A DNA stretch of 64,000 bases, from contig NZ_LQPP01000076.1 of the NCBI RefSeq assembly GCF_002102345.1, forward strand, positions 1 to 64,000, given 5' to 3'. The stretch comes from Mycolicibacterium peregrinum (GTDB taxonomy: Bacteria; Actinomycetota; Actinomycetes; Mycobacteriales; Mycobacteriaceae). Under the pieces are notes generated by a model. The model saw only the letters and a list, made by a program, of their open reading frames with translations. It was not told the DNA's origin and did not search any database. The translations under genes were made by a program, and so were the position numbers. Shown in pieces: positions 27,329 through 34,276 of the stretch (its first letter is position 1; each line of letters opens with the position of its first letter).

Positions 27329-27964
27329 TCAAGAGGTGTGCGCGATGACCATGGCCTGGGCTGTGGGCTCATCGAGCTGGGCCTGACGCGCCCGCATGGT
27401 GGTCGCGTACACGGTGAACCCCGTCGCCTCCAGGGCAGCGCACACCGCGGCGGTGTCATGGCGCAGGAACGTCAGCTCCACGTCGCGGCCGAAGGCATGG
27501 TCATAGACCGCGGGCTCGCCGTCGGTCTGGAAGCCGAGCAACACCCACCCGGGTTCGGTCAGGACCCGGCGGTACTCGGTGAACAGTTCCGGCAACGCCG
27601 CGGCGGGAGTGTGGATGATCGAGTACCAGGCACAGACCGCATCGAAGGTTTCCGGCGCGTACGGCAGGTCGAACATGTCGGCGGTCCGGAACCGTACCTC
27701 CGGCCATTGCTGCTCGGCGAGCGACACCATCGCGGCCGAGCCGTCGATTCCTTCGGTCTGCAATCCGCACCCGGCGAGCTCGGCGGCGGCCTCACCGGGC
27801 CCACAGCCCACATCGAGGGCGGTTCGCCCGCCGGCCCGCGCCACCAGGTCGGCGAAGGACCGCAGAACCGCACGGTCGAAGGGCCGGGATTCGAATTCGC
27901 CGGCAAAGGTCCGGGCGTACTCGGAGGCGATCAACTCGTACTGGTCGTATGCCGGGCTACCCAC
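27329..27964 (-). CDS. SAM-dependent methyltransferase (class I)
   Basis: 211 residues. Motif I is ALDVGCGPGEAAAEL, the acidic residue follows in TEGIDGS, and AWYSIIHTP with LPELFTEYRRVL is the typical Methyltransf_11/25 core. Substrate unknown. GTG 27962-27964 is 6 bases after TAGGGT (27976-27971, minus), so leaderless. It diverges from the membrane gene at 28026 and is followed by the ArsR/SRPBCC pair. Confidence 0.82.
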   Translation of the reverse strand: MGSPAYDQYELIASEYARTFAGEFESRPFDRAVLRSFADLVARAGGRTALDVGCGPGEAAAELAGCGLQTEGIDGSAAMVSLAEQQWPEVRFRTADMFDLPYAPETFDAVCAWYSIIHTPAAALPELFTEYRRVLTEPGWVLLGFQTDGEPAVYDHAFGRDVELTFLRHDTAAVCAALEATGFTVYATTMRARQAQLDEPTAQAMVIAHTS

Positions 27965-27970
27965 AGGATC

Positions 27971-28018
27971 ACCCTAGGGCGCCACGGCAGCTGCCCTGCT
28001 CAGACTGCACGGTAGGGT
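27971..28018. promoter_or_regulatory. Mirror-image leaderless promoters
   Basis: Identical -10 hexamers TAGGGT on both strands (27976-27971 minus; 28013-28018 plus) lie 6 and 7 bases from their GTG codons. A perfect GGCAGCTGCC (27986-27995) lies between them. Confidence 0.55.
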
Positions 28019-28025
28019 TCCGCAG

Positions 28026-28568
28026 GTGAGCACGTCTGCCGAGCATGCCGCGCGCCTGCGCGGTGGTCTTGTCGGCGCGTGCTCGGCACTGACCGCGACC
28101 GTCGCCCATACCGCGGCCGGGGGCATGGCTCCGGCCAGCAGCCCACTGATCGTGCTGTTGTTGCTGTGTGCGGTCCTCGGTGCCGCAGTCGGTGGCGTGA
28201 ACCCGCAGGCGCGCTGGGCCAAGACCGGCTTGCTGATCGCCGGTCTGGGCGCCGGGCAGTTGCTCGGTCACTTTGCCCTGGCCACGGCCGGCGGACACCA
28301 TCACGCGGCCGCGTTGCTCACCGCCCCCATGGTCGGTCTGCACGCCGCTGCCGCGGTGGGTCTCGGCCTGGTCATCGGTCTGGCCGAATACCTCTACGTC
28401 GTGTGCGCCTCGGTGCTGTCCTGGCTGCGGATCTTCGCTGCCGCCAGGATCCGCCCGTCGGTCCGCGAGCTCTGGTGGCCTTCGAATGTGGTTGTGGCGC
28501 GGCCTGTTCTGCTGCGCACCGGGCTGGGGATGCGGGCACCGCCCGCGGTGCCCGCCATGGGCAACTAA
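28026..28568 (+). CDS. Multi-pass membrane protein with His cluster
   Basis: 180 residues with about four or five hydrophobic segments (LVGACSALTATVAHTAAGG, SPLIVLLLLCAVLGAAVGG, WAKTGLLIAGLGAGQLLGH, LHAAAAVGLGLVIGLAEYLY). A GHHHAAAL cluster and another His near GHF lie next to membrane segments, suitable for binding a transition metal. I do not recognise the family. GTG 28026 follows TAGGGT by 7 bases. It heads the group PepSY protein-PCuAC-DyP peroxidase, so a role in copper or heme-iron handling is inferred. Confidence 0.72.
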   Translation: MSTSAEHAARLRGGLVGACSALTATVAHTAAGGMAPASSPLIVLLLLCAVLGAAVGGVNPQARWAKTGLLIAGLGAGQLLGHFALATAGGHHHAAALLTAPMVGLHAAAAVGLGLVIGLAEYLYVVCASVLSWLRIFAAARIRPSVRELWWPSNVVVARPVLLRTGLGMRAPPAVPAMGN

Positions 28569-28586
28569 GGCCCACTCCTTCAGCTG

Positions 28587-28608
28587 AGCCCGTCGTCGGT
28601 GACGGGCT
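28587..28608 (+). terminator. Strong hairpin between membrane and PepSY genes
   Basis: AGCCCGTC-GTCGGT-GACGGGCT forms a perfect 8-bp GC-rich stem with a 6-base loop, 19 bases after the stop of the membrane gene and 60 bases before the PepSY start. There is no U tract. It may end or attenuate transcription, or shape the leader of the downstream genes. Confidence 0.5.
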
Positions 28609-28667
28609 GTTCCGCGTTGTGCCCCGTGCGCACCTCTCCACGGGTTCTCCTGAGCGAAAGCGTCACC

Positions 28668-30068
28668 ATGACCATCACCCCTGACGATCAACTACGCGAG
28701 GAATCCCCTCCGCCCGTCAAACGCCATTCGATCCGCCCGCTTCTGGTGCGGTTGCACTTCTATGCCGGCGTATTCGTCGGACCGTTCATCCTGATCGCGG
28801 CCGTCACCGGCCTGCTCTATGCGCTGATCCCGCAGATCGACACATTCGTCAACCGGCACGAGCTGACGGTCGCGCAGGTGGGGACCGAGCGCCTGCCACT
28901 GTCCGACCAACTCGCTGCGGCGCGCCATGCCCATCCCGAGGGCACGGTGGAGAGCATCCGCCCGCCCGCGGCGCCTGACGAGACGACCCAGATCAGCCTG
29001 CTGGTGGGACCGGAGTTCAAGGACATTCCGCCGGACTACTCGCGCACGGTGTTCGTCGACCCCTACACCGGCGAGGTGCGCGGGGCGCTGACCACCTACG
29101 GGCAGTGGATGCCGGTGCGGGCCTGGTTCGACGAGTTGCACCGCAACCTGCATCTCGGGGCATTCGGCCGCAACTACAGCGAACTGGCGGCCAGCTGGAT
29201 GTGGGTGATCGTGCTGGCCGGGTTGGCGCTGTGGATCATGCGGCGTCGGGAGAACCGCGCGATGCGCGACCTGGTCCTGCCCGACCGGACTACTTCAGGA
29301 CGACGACGCACGCTGTCCTGGCACGGCGCGGTCGGCGTGTGGATAGTGGCGGTGCTGCTGGCGCTGTCGATTTCGGGTATCACCTGGTCCCGGTACGGCG
29401 GTGAGACGGTCAACGGCATCCAGGCGCAGCTGAACACCACGGCGCCGGCCGTGGACACCGCGCTCTCCGGAGCCTCGGCCGCCGAACCGGCCCACCATGG
29501 CCACCACGGCGGCAGGTCCGAGTTGCGCGGCGCGGACACCGTGCTGCGCACCGCCGAACAGGCCGGGCTGCGCGGCCCGATGTGGATGTACCCGCCGGCC
29601 GAAGCCGGTCAGGCCTGGAAAGTGGCCGAGCGCAAACGTGATTGGCCCACGCGCGCCGACGCGATCGCGGTCGACCCCGATACCGGCAAGGTGACTGATC
29701 GGGTGAACTTGTCGCAGTGGCCCCTGCTGGCCAAGCTCACCGACTGGACGATCGACGCCCACATGGGCCTGTTGTTCGGGGTTGCGAACCAGATCGTGTT
29801 GGCGCTCACCATGGTCGGCCTGATCTCGGTCATCGTGCGTGGTTATCGGATGTGGTGGCAGCGCCGGCCTACCCGGGGTTCGGCCTGGGCGGTGGGTCGC
29901 GCACCGCTGCGCGGCACGCTGCGCCAGTTGCCGCCCTGGGCAGGCGTGGCCGTGGTTGCGATCGCCGTCGGCATCGGGTGGGCCCTCCCGTTGTTCGGGC
30001 TGAGCCTGCTGGCTTTCCTGTTGGTCGATGTCGCCGTGGCGTGGTGGAAAGGAAGATCAAATGTCTAG
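28668..30068 (+). CDS. PepSY-associated membrane protein
   Basis: 466 residues. It starts with RLHFYAGVFVGPFILIAAVTG, the classic first helix of PepSY-TM proteins, and has further membrane helices near residues 175, 220, 370 and two at the C-terminus. A periplasmic loop holds DPYTGEVRG (PepSY-like) and a His run AHHGHHGG. Relatives take part in iron-siderophore reduction, heme or copper handling at the outer face of the membrane. ATG 28668 is used; no strong ribosome site is seen. It overlaps the PCuAC gene by 8 bases. Confidence 0.85.
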   Translation: MTITPDDQLREESPPPVKRHSIRPLLVRLHFYAGVFVGPFILIAAVTGLLYALIPQIDTFVNRHELTVAQVGTERLPLSDQLAAARHAHPEGTVESIRPPAAPDETTQISLLVGPEFKDIPPDYSRTVFVDPYTGEVRGALTTYGQWMPVRAWFDELHRNLHLGAFGRNYSELAASWMWVIVLAGLALWIMRRRENRAMRDLVLPDRTTSGRRRTLSWHGAVGVWIVAVLLALSISGITWSRYGGETVNGIQAQLNTTAPAVDTALSGASAAEPAHHGHHGGRSELRGADTVLRTAEQAGLRGPMWMYPPAEAGQAWKVAERKRDWPTRADAIAVDPDTGKVTDRVNLSQWPLLAKLTDWTIDAHMGLLFGVANQIVLALTMVGLISVIVRGYRMWWQRRPTRGSAWAVGRAPLRGTLRQLPPWAGVAVVAIAVGIGWALPLFGLSLLAFLLVDVAVAWWKGRSNV

Positions 30069-30567
30069 GGTTGCGGCTGTTTTGACGGCGACCGCCTTGA
30101 CCGTGGCGGTCGGGTTGGCGGCCTGTACCGAGAGCCATCACGAGGAGAAGATGGCCGAGACGGTTCAGGTGAGTGAGCAGTGGGCCAGTGCGACAGACGG
30201 TGGAATGACCGCGGTCTTCGGCAGGCTCACGAACACCGGGCACCACGACGCCCGCATCGTCTCGGCGATCTCGCCCGCGGCCGGCACGGTGGAACTGCAC
30301 GAGGTCGTCGGCGACGGTAGCGGTTCGAAAACCATGCGGCCCAAGCAAGGTGGGCTCGCCATCGCGGCCGGGTCTACGCACGAGTTGGCGCCCGGCGGGG
30401 ACCACCTGATGCTGATGGGCCTGAAGGCGCCGCTACAACCCGGTGCGGACGTTCCGATCTCGCTGGTGTTCGAGGACGGCTCGTCGCTCCCGCTCACGGC
30501 CCAGGTGCGTGATTTCGCCGGGGGTAACGAGAACTATCAGCCGCCGTCACCTCACGGACATGGCTGA
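30061..30567 (+). CDS. PCuAC-type copper chaperone lipoprotein
   Basis: 168 residues. The N-terminal lipobox LAAC (Cys22) marks a membrane-anchored lipoprotein. The copper site pattern of PCuAC is present: H-E-V followed by M (LHEVVGDGSGSKTMRPKQGG), then HELAPGGDHLMLMGL. PCuAC proteins deliver Cu(I) to the CuA site of cytochrome oxidase or to other extracytoplasmic copper enzymes. ATG 30061 has AAGGAAGA upstream. It overlaps both neighbours by 8 bases, so PepSY-PCuAC-DyP form one translationally coupled unit. Confidence 0.9.
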   Translation: MSRVAAVLTATALTVAVGLAACTESHHEEKMAETVQVSEQWASATDGGMTAVFGRLTNTGHHDARIVSAISPAAGTVELHEVVGDGSGSKTMRPKQGGLAIAAGSTHELAPGGDHLMLMGLKAPLQPGADVPISLVFEDGSSLPLTAQVRDFAGGNENYQPPSPHGHG

Positions 30568-31780
30568 TCGGTCGCGTCTGTCGGTCACCCGGCGCCGCCT
30601 CCTCGCCGGAGGTGCCGCCGCCCTGGCCGGCGGCGCGGTGCTGAACCAATCCGGTGCAGCCCATTCCGCCACCCTGCGCAACGGTTTCGGGGTCGACGTC
30701 GAACCGTTCTACGGACCGCATCAAGGGGGCATCGCCACCGCACCGCAGTCACATGGGCTGTTCGTGGCGTTCGATCTGAACGACGGCGGAAGGACTGCTG
30801 CAGGGCGAACCGAGCGGGAGACCGTCGCCGCGATCCTTCGGTTGTGGACGACGGATGCGGCCCGGTTGACGCAGGGCACGCCCGCATTGGCCGACACCGA
30901 ACCCGAACTCGCCACCCGCCCAGCCAGATTGACCATCACGGTCGGCCTGGGGGTCGGGCTGCTCGACCGGATCGGCGCGGCCGGTGCCCGGCCGCCGTCG
31001 GCGCGTGAGTTGCCGTTGTTCGACGTGGACCGGCTCGAACGCCGGTGGTCCGGGGGCGACCTGCTGTTGCAGATCTGTGCCGACGATCCGGTGACGGTCG
31101 CCCATGCCAACCGGGTACTGACCAAGAACGTCCGGTCGATGGCGGCCCCGCGGTGGCGGCAGGCCGGATTCCGCAATGCCCGCGGGGCCGACGCCGGCGG
31201 AACCACCATGCGCAACCTGATGGGGCAGGTCGACGGCACCGCGAATCTGGCCGCCGCCGACTTCGACGATCTGGTCTGGATGTCGGGCCCGGCCCACCCG
31301 GGACTGGTCGGTGGCACGTTAATGGTCATCCGACGCATCGCGATGCACATGGACACCTGGGACGAGCTGGACCGCCAGAGCAAGGAGTTCACCGTCGGCC
31401 GCACCCTGGATTCGGGTGCCCCCCTGACCGGCAGCCGTGAGCATGACGAACCGGATTTCGCGTTGACACATAACGGGATTCCGGTCATCCCGCAGAATTC
31501 CCACGTCGCGCTGGCCCATCATCGGGGCACCCGCGAGCGGTTCCTGCGCAGGCCCTACAACTACGACGACCCGGCAGAACCCGGCCAGACGTCGAACAGC
31601 GGGTTGATCTTCGCGACTTTCCAACGCGACATCGACGAGCAGTTCCTCCCGGTACAACGGCGTCTCGCGCAGTTCGATGCGCTGAACCAGTGGACCACCG
31701 CGATCGGGTCGGCGGTGTTCGTGGTGCCCCGCGGAGTGCGGACACCCGACGACTACCTGGGACAGGAGTTGGTCGGCTGA
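30560..31780 (+). CDS. Tat-exported DyP-type heme peroxidase
   Basis: 406 residues. A twin-arginine signal (TRRRLLAGGAAALAGG) leads into a DyP peroxidase domain with the family motif GQVDG (222-226, catalytic Asp225) and further conserved stretches VGGTLMVIRRIAMHM and GLIFATFQRDIDEQF. Heme-loaded DyP enzymes of the EfeB/DtpA type are exported folded and oxidise dyes, Fe(II) or other donors with H2O2. Directly coupled to the PCuAC gene, as DyP and copper-chaperone genes are also found together in Streptomyces. No EfeU/EfeO iron-uptake partners are present. Confidence 0.9.
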   Translation: MADRSRLSVTRRRLLAGGAAALAGGAVLNQSGAAHSATLRNGFGVDVEPFYGPHQGGIATAPQSHGLFVAFDLNDGGRTAAGRTERETVAAILRLWTTDAARLTQGTPALADTEPELATRPARLTITVGLGVGLLDRIGAAGARPPSARELPLFDVDRLERRWSGGDLLLQICADDPVTVAHANRVLTKNVRSMAAPRWRQAGFRNARGADAGGTTMRNLMGQVDGTANLAAADFDDLVWMSGPAHPGLVGGTLMVIRRIAMHMDTWDELDRQSKEFTVGRTLDSGAPLTGSREHDEPDFALTHNGIPVIPQNSHVALAHHRGTRERFLRRPYNYDDPAEPGQTSNSGLIFATFQRDIDEQFLPVQRRLAQFDALNQWTTAIGSAVFVVPRGVRTPDDYLGQELVG

Positions 31781-31868
31781 GTTGAGGCCGCCTGGTGCGA
31801 GAAATGGACCGACTCTGAGCTGACGATTGCACTGCACAGAGCACGGACCGCTGATCTACGCTCGCGGT

Positions 31869-32537
31869 ATGACCGATCACGACAAAGCCGCGGCGCGGCG
31901 CGAAATTGCCGACGCTCTGCTCAACGCCCTGAACCGGCGCCACGAGGTGCTCGACGTGATCGTGGACGCTGACGATCGCGCGGCCGCCGTCGAAGCGGTC
32001 GCCCAGCTTCTCGGTACCTCGCACCTCGCGTCGGAGGCCGTGGTGGGGCTGTCGTTCGCGCAGATCACCAAGGATTCGCGACGGGGGATCGCTGCCGAAC
32101 TCGACGACTTGAACAGCCAGCTCAGCTTCACGGTGTCCGAGCGTCCGGCAGCCTCGGGTGAATCGCTGGAGTTGCGGGCGTTCTCCGCCGATACCGACCG
32201 CGACATCTTCGTCGCCCGGACCACTGACGTGGGTGCTTCCGGCGACGGATCGGGTGCCCCGGCGGCCGATGTCGACGACGAGATCCGCGCGGCGCTGCGC
32301 CGGGTGGACGCCGAAGAGGCCGCCTGGTTCGTGGCGTTGGAGGGCGACGAGAAGGTCGGCATGGTGTTCGGTGAGCTGACCCACGGCGAGGTCAACGTCC
32401 GGATCTGGATCCACCCGGGCTTCCGCAAGCGCGGCTACGGTACCGCCGCCCTGCGGAAGTGCCGCTCGGAGATGGCGACGTACTTTCCTGCCGTGCCGAT
32501 GGTGGTGCGGGCACCCGGGGCCGAACCTCGGGCCTGA
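31869..32537 (+). CDS. GyrA/ParC-tower-like domain fused to a GNAT-like domain
   Basis: 222 residues. Residues 1-85 (ALLNALNRRHEVLDVIVDAD... LSFAQITKDSRRGIAAELDDL) resemble by eye the coiled-coil tower segment of DNA gyrase A/topoisomerase IV A, which lies between the catalytic core and the C-terminal propeller. The last 120 residues look like a shortened GNAT fold with the CoA loop in HPGFRKRGYGTAALRKC. The catalytic core and DNA-cleaving tyrosine of gyrase are absent. It could be a gyrase-interacting or gyrase-modifying protein; that is inference. ATG 31869 follows TACGCT by 6 bases (leaderless). Confidence 0.7.
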   Translation: MTDHDKAAARREIADALLNALNRRHEVLDVIVDADDRAAAVEAVAQLLGTSHLASEAVVGLSFAQITKDSRRGIAAELDDLNSQLSFTVSERPAASGESLELRAFSADTDRDIFVARTTDVGASGDGSGAPAADVDDEIRAALRRVDAEEAAWFVALEGDEKVGMVFGELTHGEVNVRIWIHPGFRKRGYGTAALRKCRSEMATYFPAVPMVVRAPGAEPRA

Positions 32538-32556
32538 GGGGCCTGACCGTCTGACC

Positions 32557-33165
32557 TCAGACGGAAGGCGGGCGGAGCAGGCTCGCGACGATGGTGCGCG
32601 CCATGGTCTCGGCGCGCTGCCGCGAGTAGCTCTGTCCTTCGGAAAGCACCGGATAGACCACACCGCCGAGCAGCGCATCGGCAGCCGCTGACGCCAGGTC
32701 GGGATCGATCTGCTCGGCGAGCAGTCGGGTGCGCACCGAGTCGAGCAGGGGATGGCTGAAACCTGCCCGCAGCCGTGCCGCGGTGTCCTCGTGTTCCAGT
32801 GAGGCGGCGGTCAGGATGCGCAGCATGGCGTTGCCGCGTTTCGTGGTCAGGGCCGACGCCAGCGTACGGGCCCAGGAGACCAGGTCCGCGGTGACGTCAT
32901 CGGTGCGCGGCATGGTGGCCAGGATCTTGTCGGCGTCTTCCAAGAGCACGTCGGCGACCAGTGCGGGCCGGCTCGGCCACCAGCGGTAGATGGTCTGCTT
33001 GCCGACCCCGGCTCGGGCAGCGACGGCCTCGATGCTCAGCCCGTCAAAACCCCGCTCCAGCAGAAGTGCGCGGGTGGCCTCGATGATGGCGACCCGCGAC
33101 TTCTCGCTGCGGCGTCGCGGGGGCTCAGAGTTTGTCGGCACCGCCTCGTCGGCAGTGGGGGTCAT
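32557..33165 (-). CDS. TetR-family transcriptional regulator
   Basis: 202 residues. N-terminal helix-turn-helix from about residue 25 ([37 protein letters not shown], shown only in part: [12 protein letters not shown]) and a C-terminal domain of the TetR_C type. ATG 33163-33165 is preferred to a GTG two codons upstream because GAGGA is then properly spaced. It diverges from the epimerase/acyl-CoA dehydrogenase operon, with a 19-bp palindrome between, so it likely represses that catabolic operon. Confidence 0.88.
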   Translation of the reverse strand: MTPTADEAVPTNSEPPRRRSEKSRVAIIEATRALLLERGFDGLSIEAVAARAGVGKQTIYRWWPSRPALVADVLLEDADKILATMPRTDDVTADLVSWARTLASALTTKRGNAMLRILTAASLEHEDTAARLRAGFSHPLLDSVRTRLLAEQIDPDLASAAADALLGGVVYPVLSEGQSYSRQRAETMARTIVASLLRPPSV

Positions 33166-33234
33166 CGGCACGTCCTCGTCGGTCCTTTGCAGGGATCTTT
33201 ACACGGAAAGCTACCCACCGTAGTCTCCCACAAG

Positions 33235-33253
33235 ACGAGACGTAGCGTCTCGT
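33235..33253. promoter_or_regulatory. TetR operator upstream of the catabolic operon
   Basis: ACGAGACG-TAG-CGTCTCGT is a perfect 8+3+8 inverted repeat in the 118-base divergent gap. A -10-like TAGCGT (33243-33248) lies inside it, 35 bases before the epimerase ATG, so repressor binding would block the promoter. Confidence 0.65.
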
Positions 33254-33283
33254 TAATTCGGAGAACGACGAACGCAAGGGCGC

Positions 33284-34276
33284 ATGGCAACAAAGAAACT
33301 GGTCATCGGGGCCAGCGGTTTCCTCGGATCGCATGTCGCCAGGCGACTCGTCGAGCGCGGCGAGGATGTTCGGGTGCTCATCCGCAGCACCAGCTCCACT
33401 CGCGGGATCGACGACCTCGACGTCGAGCGGGTCTACGGGGACATCTTCGACCCTGAGTCGGTGCGTGCGGCGATGGACGACTGTGACGTCGTGTACTACT
33501 GCGTAGTCGACGCCAGGGCCTGGCTCAGCGACCCTGCCCCGCTGTGGCGAACCAACATCGAAGGGCTGCAAGAGGTTCTGGACGTCGCGGTAGAGGCCGG
33601 GCTGAGCAAGTTCGTCTTCACCAGCTCGATCGCCACCATCGGCATCGCCGAATCCGGGCCTGCCACCGAGGATCTGCCGAACAACTGGCTCGACGTCGGC
33701 GGCGACTACGTACACACCAGGGTGCTCGCCGAACAGATGGTGCTGCGCTATGCCCGCGAGCACGGTCTGCCCGCCGTCGCGATGTGCGTGTCCAACACCT
33801 ACGGACCCGGCGACTGGTTGCCGACGCCGCACGGGGGTCTGGTCGCCGCGGCGGTACGGGGCAAGATGCCGTTCTACGTCAAGGGCGCGGCAGCCGAGAC
33901 CGTCGGCATCGCGGACGCCGCCGAGGCGCTGGTTCTGGCCGGTGAGCGAGGCCGGGTCGGCGAGCGTTACATCGTGTCCGAACGCTTCATGACCGCTCAG
34001 GAGATCTACCAGACCGCCTGCGCCGCAGTCGATGTCGAGCCGCCCCGGCGTGGGATTCCGGTCCGTGCGCTGGCGGCCGCAGGTGCGGTGGTCGATCCCC
34101 TGGCCCGGCTGCGCAAGAAGGAGAACCAGCTCAGCCCGCTGACCGTGCGGCTCATGCACGTGATGTCGCCGATGGATCACGGAAAGGCGGTCCGCGAACT
34201 CGGATGGCAGCCGAGGCCGACGACGGAGTCCATCGCTGAGGGCGCCCGTTTCTTCGCCACCAGGAGGCGCGCATGA
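33284..34276 (+). CDS. NAD-dependent epimerase/dehydratase-type SDR with altered active site
   Basis: 330-residue extended SDR. NAD-binding motif GASGFLGSHV at residues 9-18; conserved Ser in FTSSIATIG; catalytic Tyr142 in YVHTR. The position of the usual Lys (YxxxK) is Arg146, which is unusual for this superfamily. Similar proteins in sterol catabolic clusters act as 3-beta-hydroxysteroid-like dehydrogenases. Start ATG 33284 has AAGGG upstream. Its stop overlaps the next ATG (ATGA), so it is the first gene of the operon. Confidence 0.85.
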   Translation: MATKKLVIGASGFLGSHVARRLVERGEDVRVLIRSTSSTRGIDDLDVERVYGDIFDPESVRAAMDDCDVVYYCVVDARAWLSDPAPLWRTNIEGLQEVLDVAVEAGLSKFVFTSSIATIGIAESGPATEDLPNNWLDVGGDYVHTRVLAEQMVLRYAREHGLPAVAMCVSNTYGPGDWLPTPHGGLVAAAVRGKMPFYVKGAAAETVGIADAAEALVLAGERGRVGERYIVSERFMTAQEIYQTACAAVDVEPPRRGIPVRALAAAGAVVDPLARLRKKENQLSPLTVRLMHVMSPMDHGKAVRELGWQPRPTTESIAEGARFFATRRRA

